Shown here piece after piece: positions 37,015 through 47,446 of a stretch of 64,000 nt of DNA. Both the position numbers and the translations under genes were made by a program. The notes beneath the pieces are model-generated. The model did no database searches. It had not been told where the DNA came from and saw nothing but the letters and a program-made list of their open reading frames with translations. The DNA comes from CAVSWT01 sp963777515 (GTDB lineage Bacteria; Bacteroidota; Ignavibacteria; Ignavibacteriales; Ignavibacteriaceae). Numbering within the stretch: position 1 is the first letter of the stretch; every line of letters begins with the position of its first letter. Where the stretch lies: NCBI GenBank assembly GCA_963777515.1, contig CAVZQU010000006.1, forward strand, positions 239,656 through 303,655, written 5' to 3'.

Positions 37015-38256
37015 ATGATTGAAATACAAAAAATAAATAACGGTGGAGGGCAATCTTATTTTCGGGCAAGGAATATTTCTTTGGTAATTAATACTATAAA
37101 TCAGTTTGAACCAATTACCAAAAGAGATCTTGTTGATAGGACAGGATTAAGCTTTGCAAAAATCAATTCTATCATCCAAACCTTAAATAAAAGCAAGCTG
37201 ACTTTTGAAACAGGTAAAGAAGAATCAGGAGGTGGGAGGCCTTCAGCACTTTATCAAATCAATCCAAATTATAGATACATTGCCGGATGTGAACTTTCAC
37301 ATAACAAGGTTCACACAATTATAGGAAACTTAAAAGGAGAAATTCTTTATAACAAAACAATCTTTTTTGAAAAATTTTCCAGTAAAGAACTTTTAATACA
37401 AACTTTAATTGAAAATATTCAAGAAGCAATTAGTGAAGCAAATATTACTCCTAAAAAATTGTTAGGAATAGGCGTAGCAGTTGCCGGCCTTGTTAATCCC
37501 AAAGATGGGGCGGCTCGTCCTTTTCCACATTTAGCAGATTGGGGTGATCTTTCAATTAAACATCTGCTTGAGGAAAAATTAAAAATGCACGTGCATGTTG
37601 AGAACGTAGCAAATGCCGCCGCTTTAGCTGAATTGAATTACGGTGAAGGTAAAGGGAAGAAAAATTTATTGTTCCTCGATATTGGAACCGGTGTTGGTAT
37701 GGGAATAATTTTAAATGGAAAACTGTATGCTGGTGCATCTGGTTCCGCCGGTGAATTTGGACATATTACTGTAGATGAGAATGGGCCTATTTGTGCGTGC
37801 GGCAATGTTGGATGTATTGAAACAATAGCAAGTACAAAAGCAGTTGTCCGTAAAGCAAAAGACATGATTTATCAGGGGGTATTATCAAGCCTGCGGGAAT
37901 TATCTTCGGAAAATATTGAAAATATAAATTTTAAGATGATTTGCGCAGCAGCTAATAATGACGATAAGCTATCCTTTAATCTTCTTGATGATATGGGGAA
38001 AAATTTAGGTGAAGGAATTGTTACAATAATAAATTTATTTAATCCTGAAACAATTGTTTTAGGAGGCGAGATTGGAGATGATTGCAGAACAGTGCTTGAC
38101 TCAATAATGAATGTAGTTCAAAAGCGCGCACTTGAAATACCGCGAAGAGCAACAGAAATTTTATTCTCTTCATTAGGAGATGACGTTAACGTAATTGGTT
38201 CAACTATTCCGTTAATTGAAAAGTTCTTTTCAACATCAACCGGAGAACTAAATTAA
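37015..38256 (+). CDS. ROK family regulator (NagC/XylR type)
   Basis: An N-terminal winged helix (about 15-70; 'PITKRDLVDRTGLSFAKINSIIQTLNKS') is joined to a ROK sugar-kinase-like domain with 'GIGVAVAGLVNPKDG', 'NVANAAALAELNYGEGKGKKNLLFLDIGTGVGMGIILNG' and the ROK signature 'GEFGHITVDENG' plus 'CACGNVGC' (zinc-binding cysteines, about 260-267). The ATG at 37015 is used; an upstream GTG at 37003 is in frame but less likely. It heads the amino-sugar gene run, just as NagC controls nag genes. It probably senses a sugar or sugar phosphate and represses or activates the downstream genes; the ligand is not known. Confidence 0.85.
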   Translation: MIEIQKINNGGGQSYFRARNISLVINTINQFEPITKRDLVDRTGLSFAKINSIIQTLNKSKLTFETGKEESGGGRPSALYQINPNYRYIAGCELSHNKVHTIIGNLKGEILYNKTIFFEKFSSKELLIQTLIENIQEAISEANITPKKLLGIGVAVAGLVNPKDGAARPFPHLADWGDLSIKHLLEEKLKMHVHVENVANAAALAELNYGEGKGKKNLLFLDIGTGVGMGIILNGKLYAGASGSAGEFGHITVDENGPICACGNVGCIETIASTKAVVRKAKDMIYQGVLSSLRELSSENIENINFKMICAAANNDDKLSFNLLDDMGKNLGEGIVTIINLFNPETIVLGGEIGDDCRTVLDSIMNVVQKRALEIPRRATEILFSSLGDDVNVIGSTIPLIEKFFSTSTGELN

Positions 38257-38282
38257 TTCAATTATAAATTCAAAGTTTAATA

Positions 38283-39959
38283 ATGAAATTTAAATTACTT
38301 CTTATTCTCATAACACTAAGCTTTACTTTTCCATCTCAGATACTTTCTGCAACTAAAGATGGAAATAATATGAATGAGCCATTAATAGTTTTTCATATCG
38401 ATTTAAATTCAGTTGCTTTAAAAGAAAGTTATATTAAAAAATGGCTTAAGAAGGCTTCTGACATGGGATACAATGCTGTTCTATGGGAAGTTGAAAATAA
38501 AATAAAATGGAAGACTTGTCCAGAATGTGTAAGCCCGGATGCTCTTTCAAAAAATGAATTTAGAAAATTACTTAGTTACTCAAGGTCATTAGGGTTGCAG
38601 CCCATACCTTTGCTTCAAACAGTAGGACATGCTGAATATGTATTAAGCCATAAAAAATATTTTCCCTTTAGAGAAGATACAAGCAGGTATGATTGTTACG
38701 CTACATGCAAACCGGAAGTTAGAAGGTTTCTCAAAAGTTGGATAAAAGAATATTTGGATTTATTCGGAGATATAAAATATTTTCATTTAGGCGGAGATGA
38801 AGCTTATGTTTTTGCCACAAGCCCAGTGTGTTCTGCTGAAGCAAATAAAATAGGTAAAGGAAAACTTTATGCAGAATATATGAAAGATATATCTCAGCCT
38901 TTAATAGAAAAAGGAGTTCGTCCATGTATATGGGATGATATGATTCTTCATTACACTGATGCACTCCCGGTAATTCCAAATCAGTTTGTTATATGGGATT
39001 GGAATTATTGGGATGGAGATTCCACACCACAAAAAGTAATGCTCTGGGAGAAAGGCGGTTATGTTACAAAGGAACAAGTTACTGATGAGATTAAAAAGGA
39101 GTTTCCTGAAATAACCGATGACAATGGAAATCTCAGAGCATTTTATACCAGCGATGTTTTAAAAAGATTTGGTTTTGATGTTGTACTTTGCAGTTCTTCA
39201 AGATCTCACGGTGATGCAGTATTTGCCGGAAGAGAAAATATTCATGTTTCCAACATAATTGGTGCAGCAAAAAAAGTTGTTGAAGATAATTTGCTTGGCA
39301 CATGTGTGACTAGCTGGGCAGTTAGAATCCCAAATTATGAGACACAAGAAACTTGGTTTTGTCTTGCTCCTTTAACTATTAATAATAGTAAGCTTTCTCA
39401 CAACGAACTTCTTTCAAAAAGTTGCGAGTATACTTTTGGAGTCTCTGCCCTAGATGCTGATAAAGCGTTCGAAGATATAGGTTATCCATTTCCATTTGTT
39501 GCTGAACAATCAACTGGAATTGGTTGGACTGGAATGAAAGATTCAAGACCCGCACCATCAGGATATATTAAAAGCTTGATTGAAAAATGGAAAAATAAGA
39601 ACAATGGAAAGAAATGGGAAGAAAATATTTCTTTAGTTGAAGCTTCAACTGAAAAAATATCTAAAGGAATAAGTGAATTAGATAATTTTATACCTAAAGC
39701 TGTAAAAGGACTTGATGTTTTGGAAGCGTGGAAAAAGGCTGCGTATTTTCAATACTGGGGTTCAGTAATTGCAAATGAAATTGTGAATAATGAAGAAGGT
39801 AAAACTGGCAAAAATAAAACTGAAGTTTTATCTCTACTAAAAAGTTTAAAAGCTGATTATAACGTCTGGGCTGAATACTGGATGACACCTAATTCAGCCC
39901 AAATGAATACCGGTTTAATTTACGATGCAATAATTAATTACTTCGAGAGTTTACAATAA
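38283..39959 (+). CDS. GH20 beta-N-acetylhexosaminidase-like enzyme
   Basis: After a signal peptide (ending 'PSQILSA') the protein goes straight into a TIM barrel: 'PLIVFHIDLNSVALKESYIKKWLKKASDMGYNAVLWE', 'GLQPIPLLQTVGHAEYVL', and the catalytic H-L-G-G-D172-E173 pair of GH20 enzymes. 'CIWDDMILHY' and 'GTCVTSWAVRIPNYETQETWF' follow. It lacks the N-terminal GH20b domain, as in the branch of exo-beta-N-acetylglucosaminidases lacking that domain. It starts 26 bases after the ROK gene and precedes a symporter, so it probably releases GlcNAc-type sugars in the periplasm for import and NagA/NagB catabolism. Confidence 0.84.
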   Translation: MKFKLLLILITLSFTFPSQILSATKDGNNMNEPLIVFHIDLNSVALKESYIKKWLKKASDMGYNAVLWEVENKIKWKTCPECVSPDALSKNEFRKLLSYSRSLGLQPIPLLQTVGHAEYVLSHKKYFPFREDTSRYDCYATCKPEVRRFLKSWIKEYLDLFGDIKYFHLGGDEAYVFATSPVCSAEANKIGKGKLYAEYMKDISQPLIEKGVRPCIWDDMILHYTDALPVIPNQFVIWDWNYWDGDSTPQKVMLWEKGGYVTKEQVTDEIKKEFPEITDDNGNLRAFYTSDVLKRFGFDVVLCSSSRSHGDAVFAGRENIHVSNIIGAAKKVVEDNLLGTCVTSWAVRIPNYETQETWFCLAPLTINNSKLSHNELLSKSCEYTFGVSALDADKAFEDIGYPFPFVAEQSTGIGWTGMKDSRPAPSGYIKSLIEKWKNKNNGKKWEENISLVEASTEKISKGISELDNFIPKAVKGLDVLEAWKKAAYFQYWGSVIANEIVNNEEGKTGKNKTEVLSLLKSLKADYNVWAEYWMTPNSAQMNTGLIYDAIINYFESLQ

Positions 39960-40001
39960 TGATTTGTTCTTTGAAACATTTCTTAATACGTGGAATATAA
40001 A

Positions 40002-41468
40002 ATGCTTCTAACTTCTGCTGATTATATTGTTGTTATTATATTTGCAATCCTAATGATTTTCTTGGGGATTTATTCTAAAAGCAAAGTTAAGAATACAGAA
40101 GATTATTTTGCCGGCGGTAAAAGAGTTCCGTGGTGGATGGCTGCAATTTCACATCATATGTCAGGCTATAGTGCTTTTGCTTTTGTCGGGCATGCAACAA
40201 TAGCTTATTTATATGGCTTTAGTGTTTGGACGTTCTTTGCAGTACCGATATTCATAGCAATGATTATTGGGGCTAATGTATGGGCTCAGAAATGGGTAAA
40301 GTTAAATGTCATTACTCCAATTCAATATCTTGAAAAAAGATTTAATCCCTTAACAAGACAGTTGTTTGCTTGGAGCGGTATCGGTATTAAATTTATTGAT
40401 GAAGGTGTAAAGCTTTATTCCCTCGCTATAGTCGTAACTGTTATAACTGGTTTTCCATTGGAGTGGGTAATTATCGGCTGCGGAGTTATAACAGTATTTT
40501 ATATTTTGTTTGGCGGTTTATGGGCAACAATGCTTACAGATTTTGCACAGTTTATAATTCAATTTGGTATGTCGTTTATATTGGTTTATCTCACTTTAAA
40601 TTATGTTGGCGGCTGGTCATCAATGTGGCAGCACATGCCTGAAGGACATACAGCAATTTTTAGTAAAGCTATTTCGCCCTGGTTTTTAATTGTTTATACA
40701 GTTGTAATTATTCTTAGCTATAATGGCGGCACCTGGGGATTAGCACAAAGATTTTATTCAATAGGCAAACCGAAAGATGCAAGGAAAGCAGCTTACTTAT
40801 CTGCTTCGTTATACCTGGTTTATCCTTTTGCATTATATATTCCTATGTGGGCAGCAAGACAGGTTGTTGGAACGGTAGATAATCCCGAACAAACTTATGT
40901 TTTAGTCGCTGAAAAATTATTTAGTTCTTTTACTCCGGGAATGATTGGCTTATTTGTATCTGCTATTTTTGCTGCAACAATGTCTATGATAAGTGCTGAT
41001 TTAAATTCATTAGCAAGTGTTTTTACAAAAGATATTTTTCAAAGAACTATTAATAAAAATGCAAGCGACAAAACTTTGTTGAAAGTTGGTATGATTTCAA
41101 CAATTGTCATCGGTGTATTAACTATTGGCTCTGCAATTTTTACTATCCATCTTCATGGTGCTTTTAATGCAATGGTAGAATGGTATGCTGCTATCTTAGG
41201 ACCCATTTCGGTTCCGTTGTTATTTGGAATGGTTTATAAAAGAGCAACCTGGCGTGGAGCAATTGCTTCATGGGGTTTAGGATTTTTAACTTTCATAGTC
41301 GTTAAGTACGGTTATGCTGCAATAACAGGGATAGAAACACCATTTGCTCTTTATACCGGTATTGAATTAATAGTTTCATTTGGTGTGTTCTTTATTGAAG
41401 GCTACTTAAATAAACAATCACCTGATGAAAAACAAAATGTAGATGAATTATTTGTACAGATTAAATAG
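40002..41468 (+). CDS. Sodium:solute symporter (SSS family)
   Basis: The 488 residues form about 13 membrane helices with the SSS core: 'EDYFAGGKRVPWWMAAISHHMSGYSAFAFVGHATIAY', 'YILFGGLWATMLTDFAQFIIQF' and 'ISADLNSLASVFTKDIFQR'. It resembles sugar-type SSS transporters. The ATG at 40002 is chosen over the in-frame GTG at 39990. It sits between a GH20 gene and nagA, so its likely substrate is N-acetylglucosamine or a related amino sugar co-imported with Na+. The substrate is inferred from context only. Confidence 0.85.
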   Translation: MLLTSADYIVVIIFAILMIFLGIYSKSKVKNTEDYFAGGKRVPWWMAAISHHMSGYSAFAFVGHATIAYLYGFSVWTFFAVPIFIAMIIGANVWAQKWVKLNVITPIQYLEKRFNPLTRQLFAWSGIGIKFIDEGVKLYSLAIVVTVITGFPLEWVIIGCGVITVFYILFGGLWATMLTDFAQFIIQFGMSFILVYLTLNYVGGWSSMWQHMPEGHTAIFSKAISPWFLIVYTVVIILSYNGGTWGLAQRFYSIGKPKDARKAAYLSASLYLVYPFALYIPMWAARQVVGTVDNPEQTYVLVAEKLFSSFTPGMIGLFVSAIFAATMSMISADLNSLASVFTKDIFQRTINKNASDKTLLKVGMISTIVIGVLTIGSAIFTIHLHGAFNAMVEWYAAILGPISVPLLFGMVYKRATWRGAIASWGLGFLTFIVVKYGYAAITGIETPFALYTGIELIVSFGVFFIEGYLNKQSPDEKQNVDELFVQIK

Positions 41469-41490
41469 ATAGCTAAAATTTTAAACTTAA

Positions 41491-42834
41491 ATGAAAAAAA
41501 AGGTAATTGTTAAAAACGGAAAAGTGTTATTGCCGGAAGGACTAAAGTCCGTTGATATTTTAATTGAAGATGGCACTCTTAAAAATATATCCGATCGGAT
41601 AATAACAAGTAAAGATGATGTTGTTATAGATGCCAAGGGAAAATTTGTTTTGCCTGGCTTTATTGATGTGCATACCAACGGCATTGCTGGATTTGATCTA
41701 ACCAACGGTGTCTATGATTTGCAAACCGGGAAATTCATTTCAGATCAAGATACTTATTTAAATGGCTTAAATAATGCGTTAAAAGAATATGCTAAAACCG
41801 GGGTAACACGTGCTGTACTTACTAGCTTAGCCTCTCCTATAAATCAATTGAAAAAAGTTTTTGCTTTTGTAGACGAATATAGAAAGAATCATATAGATTC
41901 TCCTTGGAAAGAAGTGCTTGCTGGCCTTTTTGTTGAAGGCACTTTTATGAAACTGATTGATTATCGCGGGGCCCATAATCCGGGTTATTTTTATGAACCA
42001 TCTATTGAATTGTTTAATCAACTTCAAAATGCTTCCGGCGGATTAATCAAAGTAGTAAATGTAGTTCCCGAATGGGATGAGCCTGCATTCAATTTGATAA
42101 AATATCTTTCAGAAAAAAAGGTAGTTTGTGCAGCCGGGCATACTGGAGCTATTGGTTTCCAGTATGATAAAGCAATTAAAAGTGGTTTGAGATTGGCAGT
42201 CCATTTCTTAAACGGCCCTACAGGCTCTTCAAGTAAATCCCTTGACGGCGGCGGCGCTGTGGAAAATGTTTTAAGAGCTAAAAACATGTTTGTAGAAATT
42301 ATTGTAGACGGGTATCACGTAGATAAAGCTTATGTTATGGATACCATTAAAAGAAAAGGCTTTGATAAAGTTTGTGCAATAACCGATAGCATGTTTACGG
42401 CTTCATTCAGTGAACTTAAAAAGTTTAATATACTAGGTGTAAGCGGTATCGTTAGTGAAAATGGGGAATATCTTCAAATTGCAGACAGAGAATATTCTTT
42501 ATTCGGTAGCATGCTCACTATGGATAGGGCTTTCTCAAATGTTTTAACCTGGCTTTCTACTCCTATTGAAGGTGTATGGCACGCTATGCATAAGCCGCTT
42601 GAGTTTGAAGATGCCTTAATTAAAACATCGGATATGTGCAGTAAAAATCCGGCAGAAATTTTAGGAATATATAATCCTGAATCAAAACAAGAGGAAGATA
42701 TATTAAAAAGTTATACCGGCAGTATTGAAATCGGCAAAAGTGCGGATTTGATTATTGCAGATATTGAAGAATCAGAAAACGGTTATAAACTGAAAGTAGA
42801 AAATGTTTTTGTAAAAGGATATCAAATTCCATAA
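41491..42834 (+). CDS. nagA: N-acetylglucosamine-6-phosphate deacetylase
   Basis: This is an amidohydrolase of 447 residues (family about 380-400; the extra length lies in an insertion after residue 70). Visible marks are 'GFIDVHTNGIAGFDL' (H60 region), 'GLFVEGTFM' (metal-binding Glu region), 'CAAGHTGAIGFQYDKAIKSG' (His), 'AVHFLNGPTGSSSKS' (His) and 'CAITDSMF' (catalytic Asp). NagA removes acetate from GlcNAc-6-P, feeding glucosamine-6-P to NagB, which is encoded two genes downstream. The start has a weak ribosome site, and the gene lies 22 bases after the symporter stop, suggesting one transcript. Some variation from the E. coli motif pattern means a related acylamino-sugar phosphate could be the substrate. 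Confidence 0.82.
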   Translation: MKKKVIVKNGKVLLPEGLKSVDILIEDGTLKNISDRIITSKDDVVIDAKGKFVLPGFIDVHTNGIAGFDLTNGVYDLQTGKFISDQDTYLNGLNNALKEYAKTGVTRAVLTSLASPINQLKKVFAFVDEYRKNHIDSPWKEVLAGLFVEGTFMKLIDYRGAHNPGYFYEPSIELFNQLQNASGGLIKVVNVVPEWDEPAFNLIKYLSEKKVVCAAGHTGAIGFQYDKAIKSGLRLAVHFLNGPTGSSSKSLDGGGAVENVLRAKNMFVEIIVDGYHVDKAYVMDTIKRKGFDKVCAITDSMFTASFSELKKFNILGVSGIVSENGEYLQIADREYSLFGSMLTMDRAFSNVLTWLSTPIEGVWHAMHKPLEFEDALIKTSDMCSKNPAEILGIYNPESKQEEDILKSYTGSIEIGKSADLIIADIEESENGYKLKVENVFVKGYQIP

Positions 42835-42896
42835 CGATTTTTTTTGTTTAATTTAAATGACATTACTGTAAATCATAATAAAGGGAAATAATTATC

Positions 42897-44456
42897 TTGA
42901 AATCTTTTTTAATCATGCTTATTACGATATTAATATTTTGTGCTGAAAGTTTTACTCAAAGCAAGACAAGGTCCATGTGGGTTTGGGGAAGTACATCAAG
43001 CATAATTGCTTATCCATCTTCAAGAGAGTCATTTTATAATTTCTGTGAAAGTCCTCCGGGGATGAATAATATAAATGCTATTCCGGATTTTCCTCGGACA
43101 ATAAATTTAGTATTTATATCTGCTCACGGTTATATAATTGGTGATTCAACAAAACGAGCAGTTCTACATGCATTTCTAAAGGATGCACATTCGAAGAATT
43201 TAAAAGTAGAATATCTGGATGGAGATAAAACCTGGGCTACAACAAACATGACCGCAGGAAAAAATGTAATTGACTATTTCATTAAATTTAATGCTGAAGC
43301 CGCAGATTCGACAGAAAAATTTGATGGTGTTCAATATGATGTTGAGCCGTATCTAAATTCGGGCTGGTCCGATCCTACCTCTAGGGAGGAGATATGGAAC
43401 GGCTTTATTGAGCTATTAACTTATTGTCAAAACAAAGTTGATTCCCTTAATGATGGAACATATTTCGGAGTTGCAGTCCCACGGTGGTATGACAGTACAT
43501 CGGGCTGGCTTAATAATAAATCCGGAATCTATTATATGAGGCAGTTGATGGACTTGGTTGATTACACTGCAATAATGGATTATGTAGATACTTCAAGCAG
43601 AATAATAAAAGATGCCGGAGCTGAAGTATTATATGCCGACCAAATTGGCAAGCGTGTCATAATTGGTGTCGAAACTCAAACTGTCAGCCCTTCCACTTCA
43701 ACATTCTATGAAGAAGGGTGGGGAAATATGGAAGCTAGTTTATACGAAGTTGATCAATATTTTAAAGATCATTCAGGTTATGATGGAATAGCAATTCATC
43801 ATTATGATTATTACAAAAATTTTCCTCAATGGGGTACAAACGATCTTGATATAAATCCACCGCAATTAATTGACAGCAAATTTGTAAATAATGCTGATTC
43901 AAGCTATTTCCAATTTCATATTGTAGATATTTGCGGAACCGGATTGGATGCAGATTCAACCATTGCTGGAACTGAAGTTGTAAATACATCAGCGGGAAAC
44001 GCTGTGGTTCAAGGAACATGGATAAAAGATTCTTTAAACTATATTTCTTTTTATCCAAATAACTCAATACAAAATAACGATGACTATTCATTTGCAATTC
44101 ATGCTGTTGATTCCTCAGGTAACGTAAATGATATTGAAGATAATCTTACTGCTATTCTTACTTACATAAATGATAAGCAAGGGAGTACGATCCAGAATTT
44201 TAAATTAATGCAGAATTATCCCAATCCATTTAATCCAACTACTAAAATAAAATTTAGCATTAACTCTCAAGAATATGCAAAACTAAAAGTTTACGATACT
44301 CTTGGCAGGTTAGTAGATACTTTGGTAGATAAACTTTTATCTCCCGGTTCTTATGAAATAAATTTTAGAGGTAATGAGCTGGCTTCAGGTATTTATTTTT
44401 ATCAGTTGTCGGCCGGAACAAAAAGCATTATAAAGAAAATGGTTTTATTAAGATAA
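42897..44456 (+). CDS. T9SS-exported putative TIM-barrel glycan-acting protein
   Basis: The start is TTG with AAAGGG 11 bases upstream, giving a signal peptide ending in 'AESFTQ'; a weaker alternative is the ATG at 42915. The body shows barrel-like strands: 'RSMWVWGS', 'INLVFISAHGYI', 'LKVEYLDGD', 'FDGVQYDVEPYLNSGW' (acidic D-V-E at a strand end), 'YTAIMDYVDTS', 'KRVIIGVETQTV', and 'YDGIAIHHYDYYKNF'. That pattern suggests a GH18-like or related fold, but no known family is certain. A T9SS type A sorting domain ('LMQNYPNPFNPTTKIKF') follows. Its place between nagA and nagB makes an amino-sugar polymer a reasonable guess for the substrate. Confidence 0.74.
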   Translation: MKSFLIMLITILIFCAESFTQSKTRSMWVWGSTSSIIAYPSSRESFYNFCESPPGMNNINAIPDFPRTINLVFISAHGYIIGDSTKRAVLHAFLKDAHSKNLKVEYLDGDKTWATTNMTAGKNVIDYFIKFNAEAADSTEKFDGVQYDVEPYLNSGWSDPTSREEIWNGFIELLTYCQNKVDSLNDGTYFGVAVPRWYDSTSGWLNNKSGIYYMRQLMDLVDYTAIMDYVDTSSRIIKDAGAEVLYADQIGKRVIIGVETQTVSPSTSTFYEEGWGNMEASLYEVDQYFKDHSGYDGIAIHHYDYYKNFPQWGTNDLDINPPQLIDSKFVNNADSSYFQFHIVDICGTGLDADSTIAGTEVVNTSAGNAVVQGTWIKDSLNYISFYPNNSIQNNDDYSFAIHAVDSSGNVNDIEDNLTAILTYINDKQGSTIQNFKLMQNYPNPFNPTTKIKFSINSQEYAKLKVYDTLGRLVDTLVDKLLSPGSYEINFRGNELASGIYFYQLSAGTKSIIKKMVLLR

Positions 44457-44495
44457 AATTAAATATCATTTAACGTAAGAAGAAAGAAAATTATA

Positions 44496-45293
44496 GTGAT
44501 TACATATAGCAACATTAAACATTTATTTATTGATAAGTTAGAAGTAAAAATATATGAAGATAGGAATAATTTAGGAAGGACCGCAGCAAAAGAAGTACAT
44601 GATAAAATTATTAATATAGCAAAAAAGAAAAATGATATTCGAATGATTTTTGCCGCAGCCCCATCGCAAAATGAATTGCTTTATGAATTATCACAGATGA
44701 AAGATATTCCATGGGAACAGATAACAGCTTTTCACATGGATGAATATATCGGTTTGTCTCAAAATGCCCCTCAAGCATTTGGAAATTTTTTGAGAGAAAG
44801 ATTATTTGGTAAAGTTAATTTCAAGAATGTCAATTATGTAAATTCAAATCCTAAAAGTGTTGAAGATGAATGTGAAAGATATACTCGTCTATTAAATGAG
44901 GAACCAATTGATATTGTCTGCCTGGGCATTGGAGAAAACGGCCATATTGCATTTAATGATCCGCCATTCGCTGATTTTAATGATACGAAAAAAGTCAAAG
45001 TTGTAAATCTTGATAAAGTTTCAAGACAGCAGCAGGTTAATGACGGCTGTTTCGCATCGTTTAATGAAGTCCCGGAGAAGGCAATTACATTAACTATACC
45101 AATGCTTTTCTCTGCGAAGAATCTTTTCACAATTGTGCCGGGAAAAACGAAAGCTAATGCAGTAGCTAAATCTTTATTAGGAAAGATTTCCGAATCATGT
45201 CCAGCTACTATATTGAGAAAACATGAAAATGCAAAGCTATATCTCGATATTGATTCAGCCTCTATCTTTCAAAGTAAATTTACAAAAGCGTAA
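44496..45293 (+). CDS. nagB: Glucosamine-6-phosphate deaminase
   Basis: The protein has 265 residues with GTG as start. The active-site regions of NagB are present: 'FAAAPSQNELLYEL', 'ITAFHMDEYIGL' (catalytic Asp/Glu), 'IDIVCLGIGENGHIAFNDPP' (about 139-158), 'VSRQQQVNDGCF' and 'ITLTIPMLFSAKNLFTIVPGKTKANAVAKSLLG'. NagB converts glucosamine-6-P to fructose-6-P and ammonia, the last step of the GlcNAc route begun by NagA. It lacks the extended allosteric C-terminus of the E. coli enzyme. It stands 40 bases after the T9SS gene and 100 bases before the broken GH20 gene. Confidence 0.88.
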   Translation: MITYSNIKHLFIDKLEVKIYEDRNNLGRTAAKEVHDKIINIAKKKNDIRMIFAAAPSQNELLYELSQMKDIPWEQITAFHMDEYIGLSQNAPQAFGNFLRERLFGKVNFKNVNYVNSNPKSVEDECERYTRLLNEEPIDIVCLGIGENGHIAFNDPPFADFNDTKKVKVVNLDKVSRQQQVNDGCFASFNEVPEKAITLTIPMLFSAKNLFTIVPGKTKANAVAKSLLGKISESCPATILRKHENAKLYLDIDSASIFQSKFTKA

Positions 45294-45391
45294 AACTAAT
45301 ATTAAGATATATTATAATTTTATATTTTTGTTGTTGAAATCTATTCCTTCAAACATTATTTAATGATTAAACTTTAAGAAAGCCGCCTCAA

Positions 45392-47446
45392 ATGAACATA
45401 CAAAAATCATTGAGAAATTTTATTTGTTTTAGTATTCTTACTAAGCCTTATATCACTTGCACAAAGCAATTATCAAACTTTAAATTTGATGCCTGTTCCG
45501 GCAAAGATGGAAGTAACAAATCAAGATTTTAAGCTCGATACAAATTTTACTGTTATTGTTACAGGCAATCCTGCTGAACGAATTTATCCGGCGGCAAGCA
45601 GAATGCTTAGAAGGCTTTCCCAAAGAACTGGAATTTTTTTCAGGCAAGATTATATTACCCCAGAAACTAAAGTTGATAATCCTTCAATGATTATTAACGT
45701 AAAGCGCCGGGAAGAGTTAAATTAAATGAAGATGAATCTTATCAATTAACAATCAACAATAATCAAATAAAATTATCGGCACAAACAGATATCGGTGCAC
45801 TTAGAGGCATTGAAACGTTTTTGCAATTACTAAAAGTTAAAGATGATAGTTATTTTATTCAAGGTGTTGAGATTCAAGATAAACCAAGATTTCCCTGGCG
45901 TGGTTTAATGATAGATGCAAGCCGTCATTTTATGCCGGTTGATGTAATTAAAAGAAATCTTGATGGAATGGCTGCAGTTAAATTAAATGTACTTCACTGG
46001 CACTTAAGTGATGATCAAGGTTTTAGAGTTGAATGCAAAACATTTCCAAAATTAACCGGGCATGGGTTCCGACGGATTATATTATACTCAAGCTCAAATA
46101 AAAGATATCATAAAATATGCAGATGATAGGGGAATTCGTGTTGTTCCTGAATTTGATTTACCGGGACATTCAACAAGCTGGTTTGTGGGTTATCCTGAAT
46201 ACGCAAGTGCGCCGGGTCCTTACAAGATTGAAAGAAAATGGGGAATTTTTAATCCAACATTTAATCCTACACTAAATAAAACTTATGAATTCTTTGATGC
46301 ATTCTTTAAAGAGATGTCCCAGCTTTTCCCGGATGAATATATGCATATCGGTGGAGATGAAAATAACGGCAAGCAATGGAATGCAAATCAAGAAATTCAA
46401 AAATTCATGAAGGAGCATAATATTCCGGATAACCATTCATTACAAAGTTATTTTAATCAAAAGTTGCTGGGTATTCTTACAAAGTATCATAAAAAGATGG
46501 TTGGCTGGGAAGAAATACTTCATCCTAACATGCCTAAAAATATTGTTATCCAATCATGGCGGGGTGCTCAATCTTTGAAGGAAGCCGCAACAACAGGCTA
46601 CCAAGTGATTTTATCAAAAGGATATTATATAGATCTAATTCACTCCAGCAGTTGACCATTATTTGGTTGACCCTGATCCCGACAGTTTAAATTTGACTGA
46701 TGATCAAAAGAAATTAATACTTGGTGGTGAAGCAACTATGTGGGCCGAGTTTGTCTCTCCTGAAAATGTTGATTCCAGGATTTGGCCGCGCACCGCAGCA
46801 ATTGCTGAAAGATTTTGGTCTCCTCAAAATGTAAGAGATGTTGATGATATGTATAGAAGGCTTGATGTAATATCGTACAAGTTGGAAAATCTTGGTTTAA
46901 TGCATATCAAAAATCAAAAAATGATGATTCGAAGATTAGCCGGAAACCATGATATTAGTGCATTAACCAATTTTATTAATGTTGTTGAACCCGTAAAAGA
47001 TTATAATAGGAACCGGTACAGACCAGACTATACATCTTTTGCGCCTTTAACAAGAGTCGTTGATGCTGCAGTTCCGGACGCTGAGACAGCCAGGAATTTT
47101 AGAAATACTGTCGACGATTTTCTAAATAATACTTCAGACAATTCTTTATCTGATATAATAAAACAACAATTAATCCTTTGGAAAAACAATGATGCGTAAT
47201 CTTGAAGAGATAATTAATGAATCACCTATCTTAAAAGAGATTCAATCTATGTCACAGGACCTTTCAGCTATTTCGTCAATCGGGTTAGCGGCTCTGCAAT
47301 TAATTAATGAAAATAAAATTGCAGATGAAACATGGGTTAATAATAGTATTGAGGCAATTAATAAAGCTAAAATATCACGGGGACAGGTAGAATTAATGGT
47401 TGTCTCACCAATTGAAAAATTAGTATTGAAAGCAGGAGGTAAATAA
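45392..47446 (+). pseudogene. GH20 beta-N-acetylhexosaminidase with five frameshifts
   Basis: The pieces of one protein are spread over three frames: a signal peptide start (ATG 45392, then 'LISLAQSNYQTLNLMPVPAKMEV'); the GH20b domain (45486-45725); 'PWRGLMIDASRHFMPVDVIKRNLDGMAAVKLNVLHWHLSDDQGFRV' (to about 46058); the catalytic segment with 'YMHIGGDENN' (46062-46655); 'GGEATMWAEFVSPENVDSRIWPRTAAIAERFWSP' (to about 47190); and the C-terminal helix bundle ending at 47446. Shifts lie near 45438-45441 (+1), 45707-45711 (-1), 46058-46060 (+1), 46641-46646 (+1) and 47191-47194 (+1). All sequence between lesions is well conserved, including the catalytic D-E pair, so decay is recent or the indels are sequencing errors. 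Confidence 0.82.

Noticed and set aside
44834..45130. 98-codon minus-strand frame inside nagB
   Set aside because: It lies fully within a well-supported gene and has no family signature or ribosome site.
47189..47446. Separate small gene of 85 codons after the GH20 fragments
   Set aside because: A single-base correction joins it to the preceding frame as the C-terminal helices of the GH20 protein.
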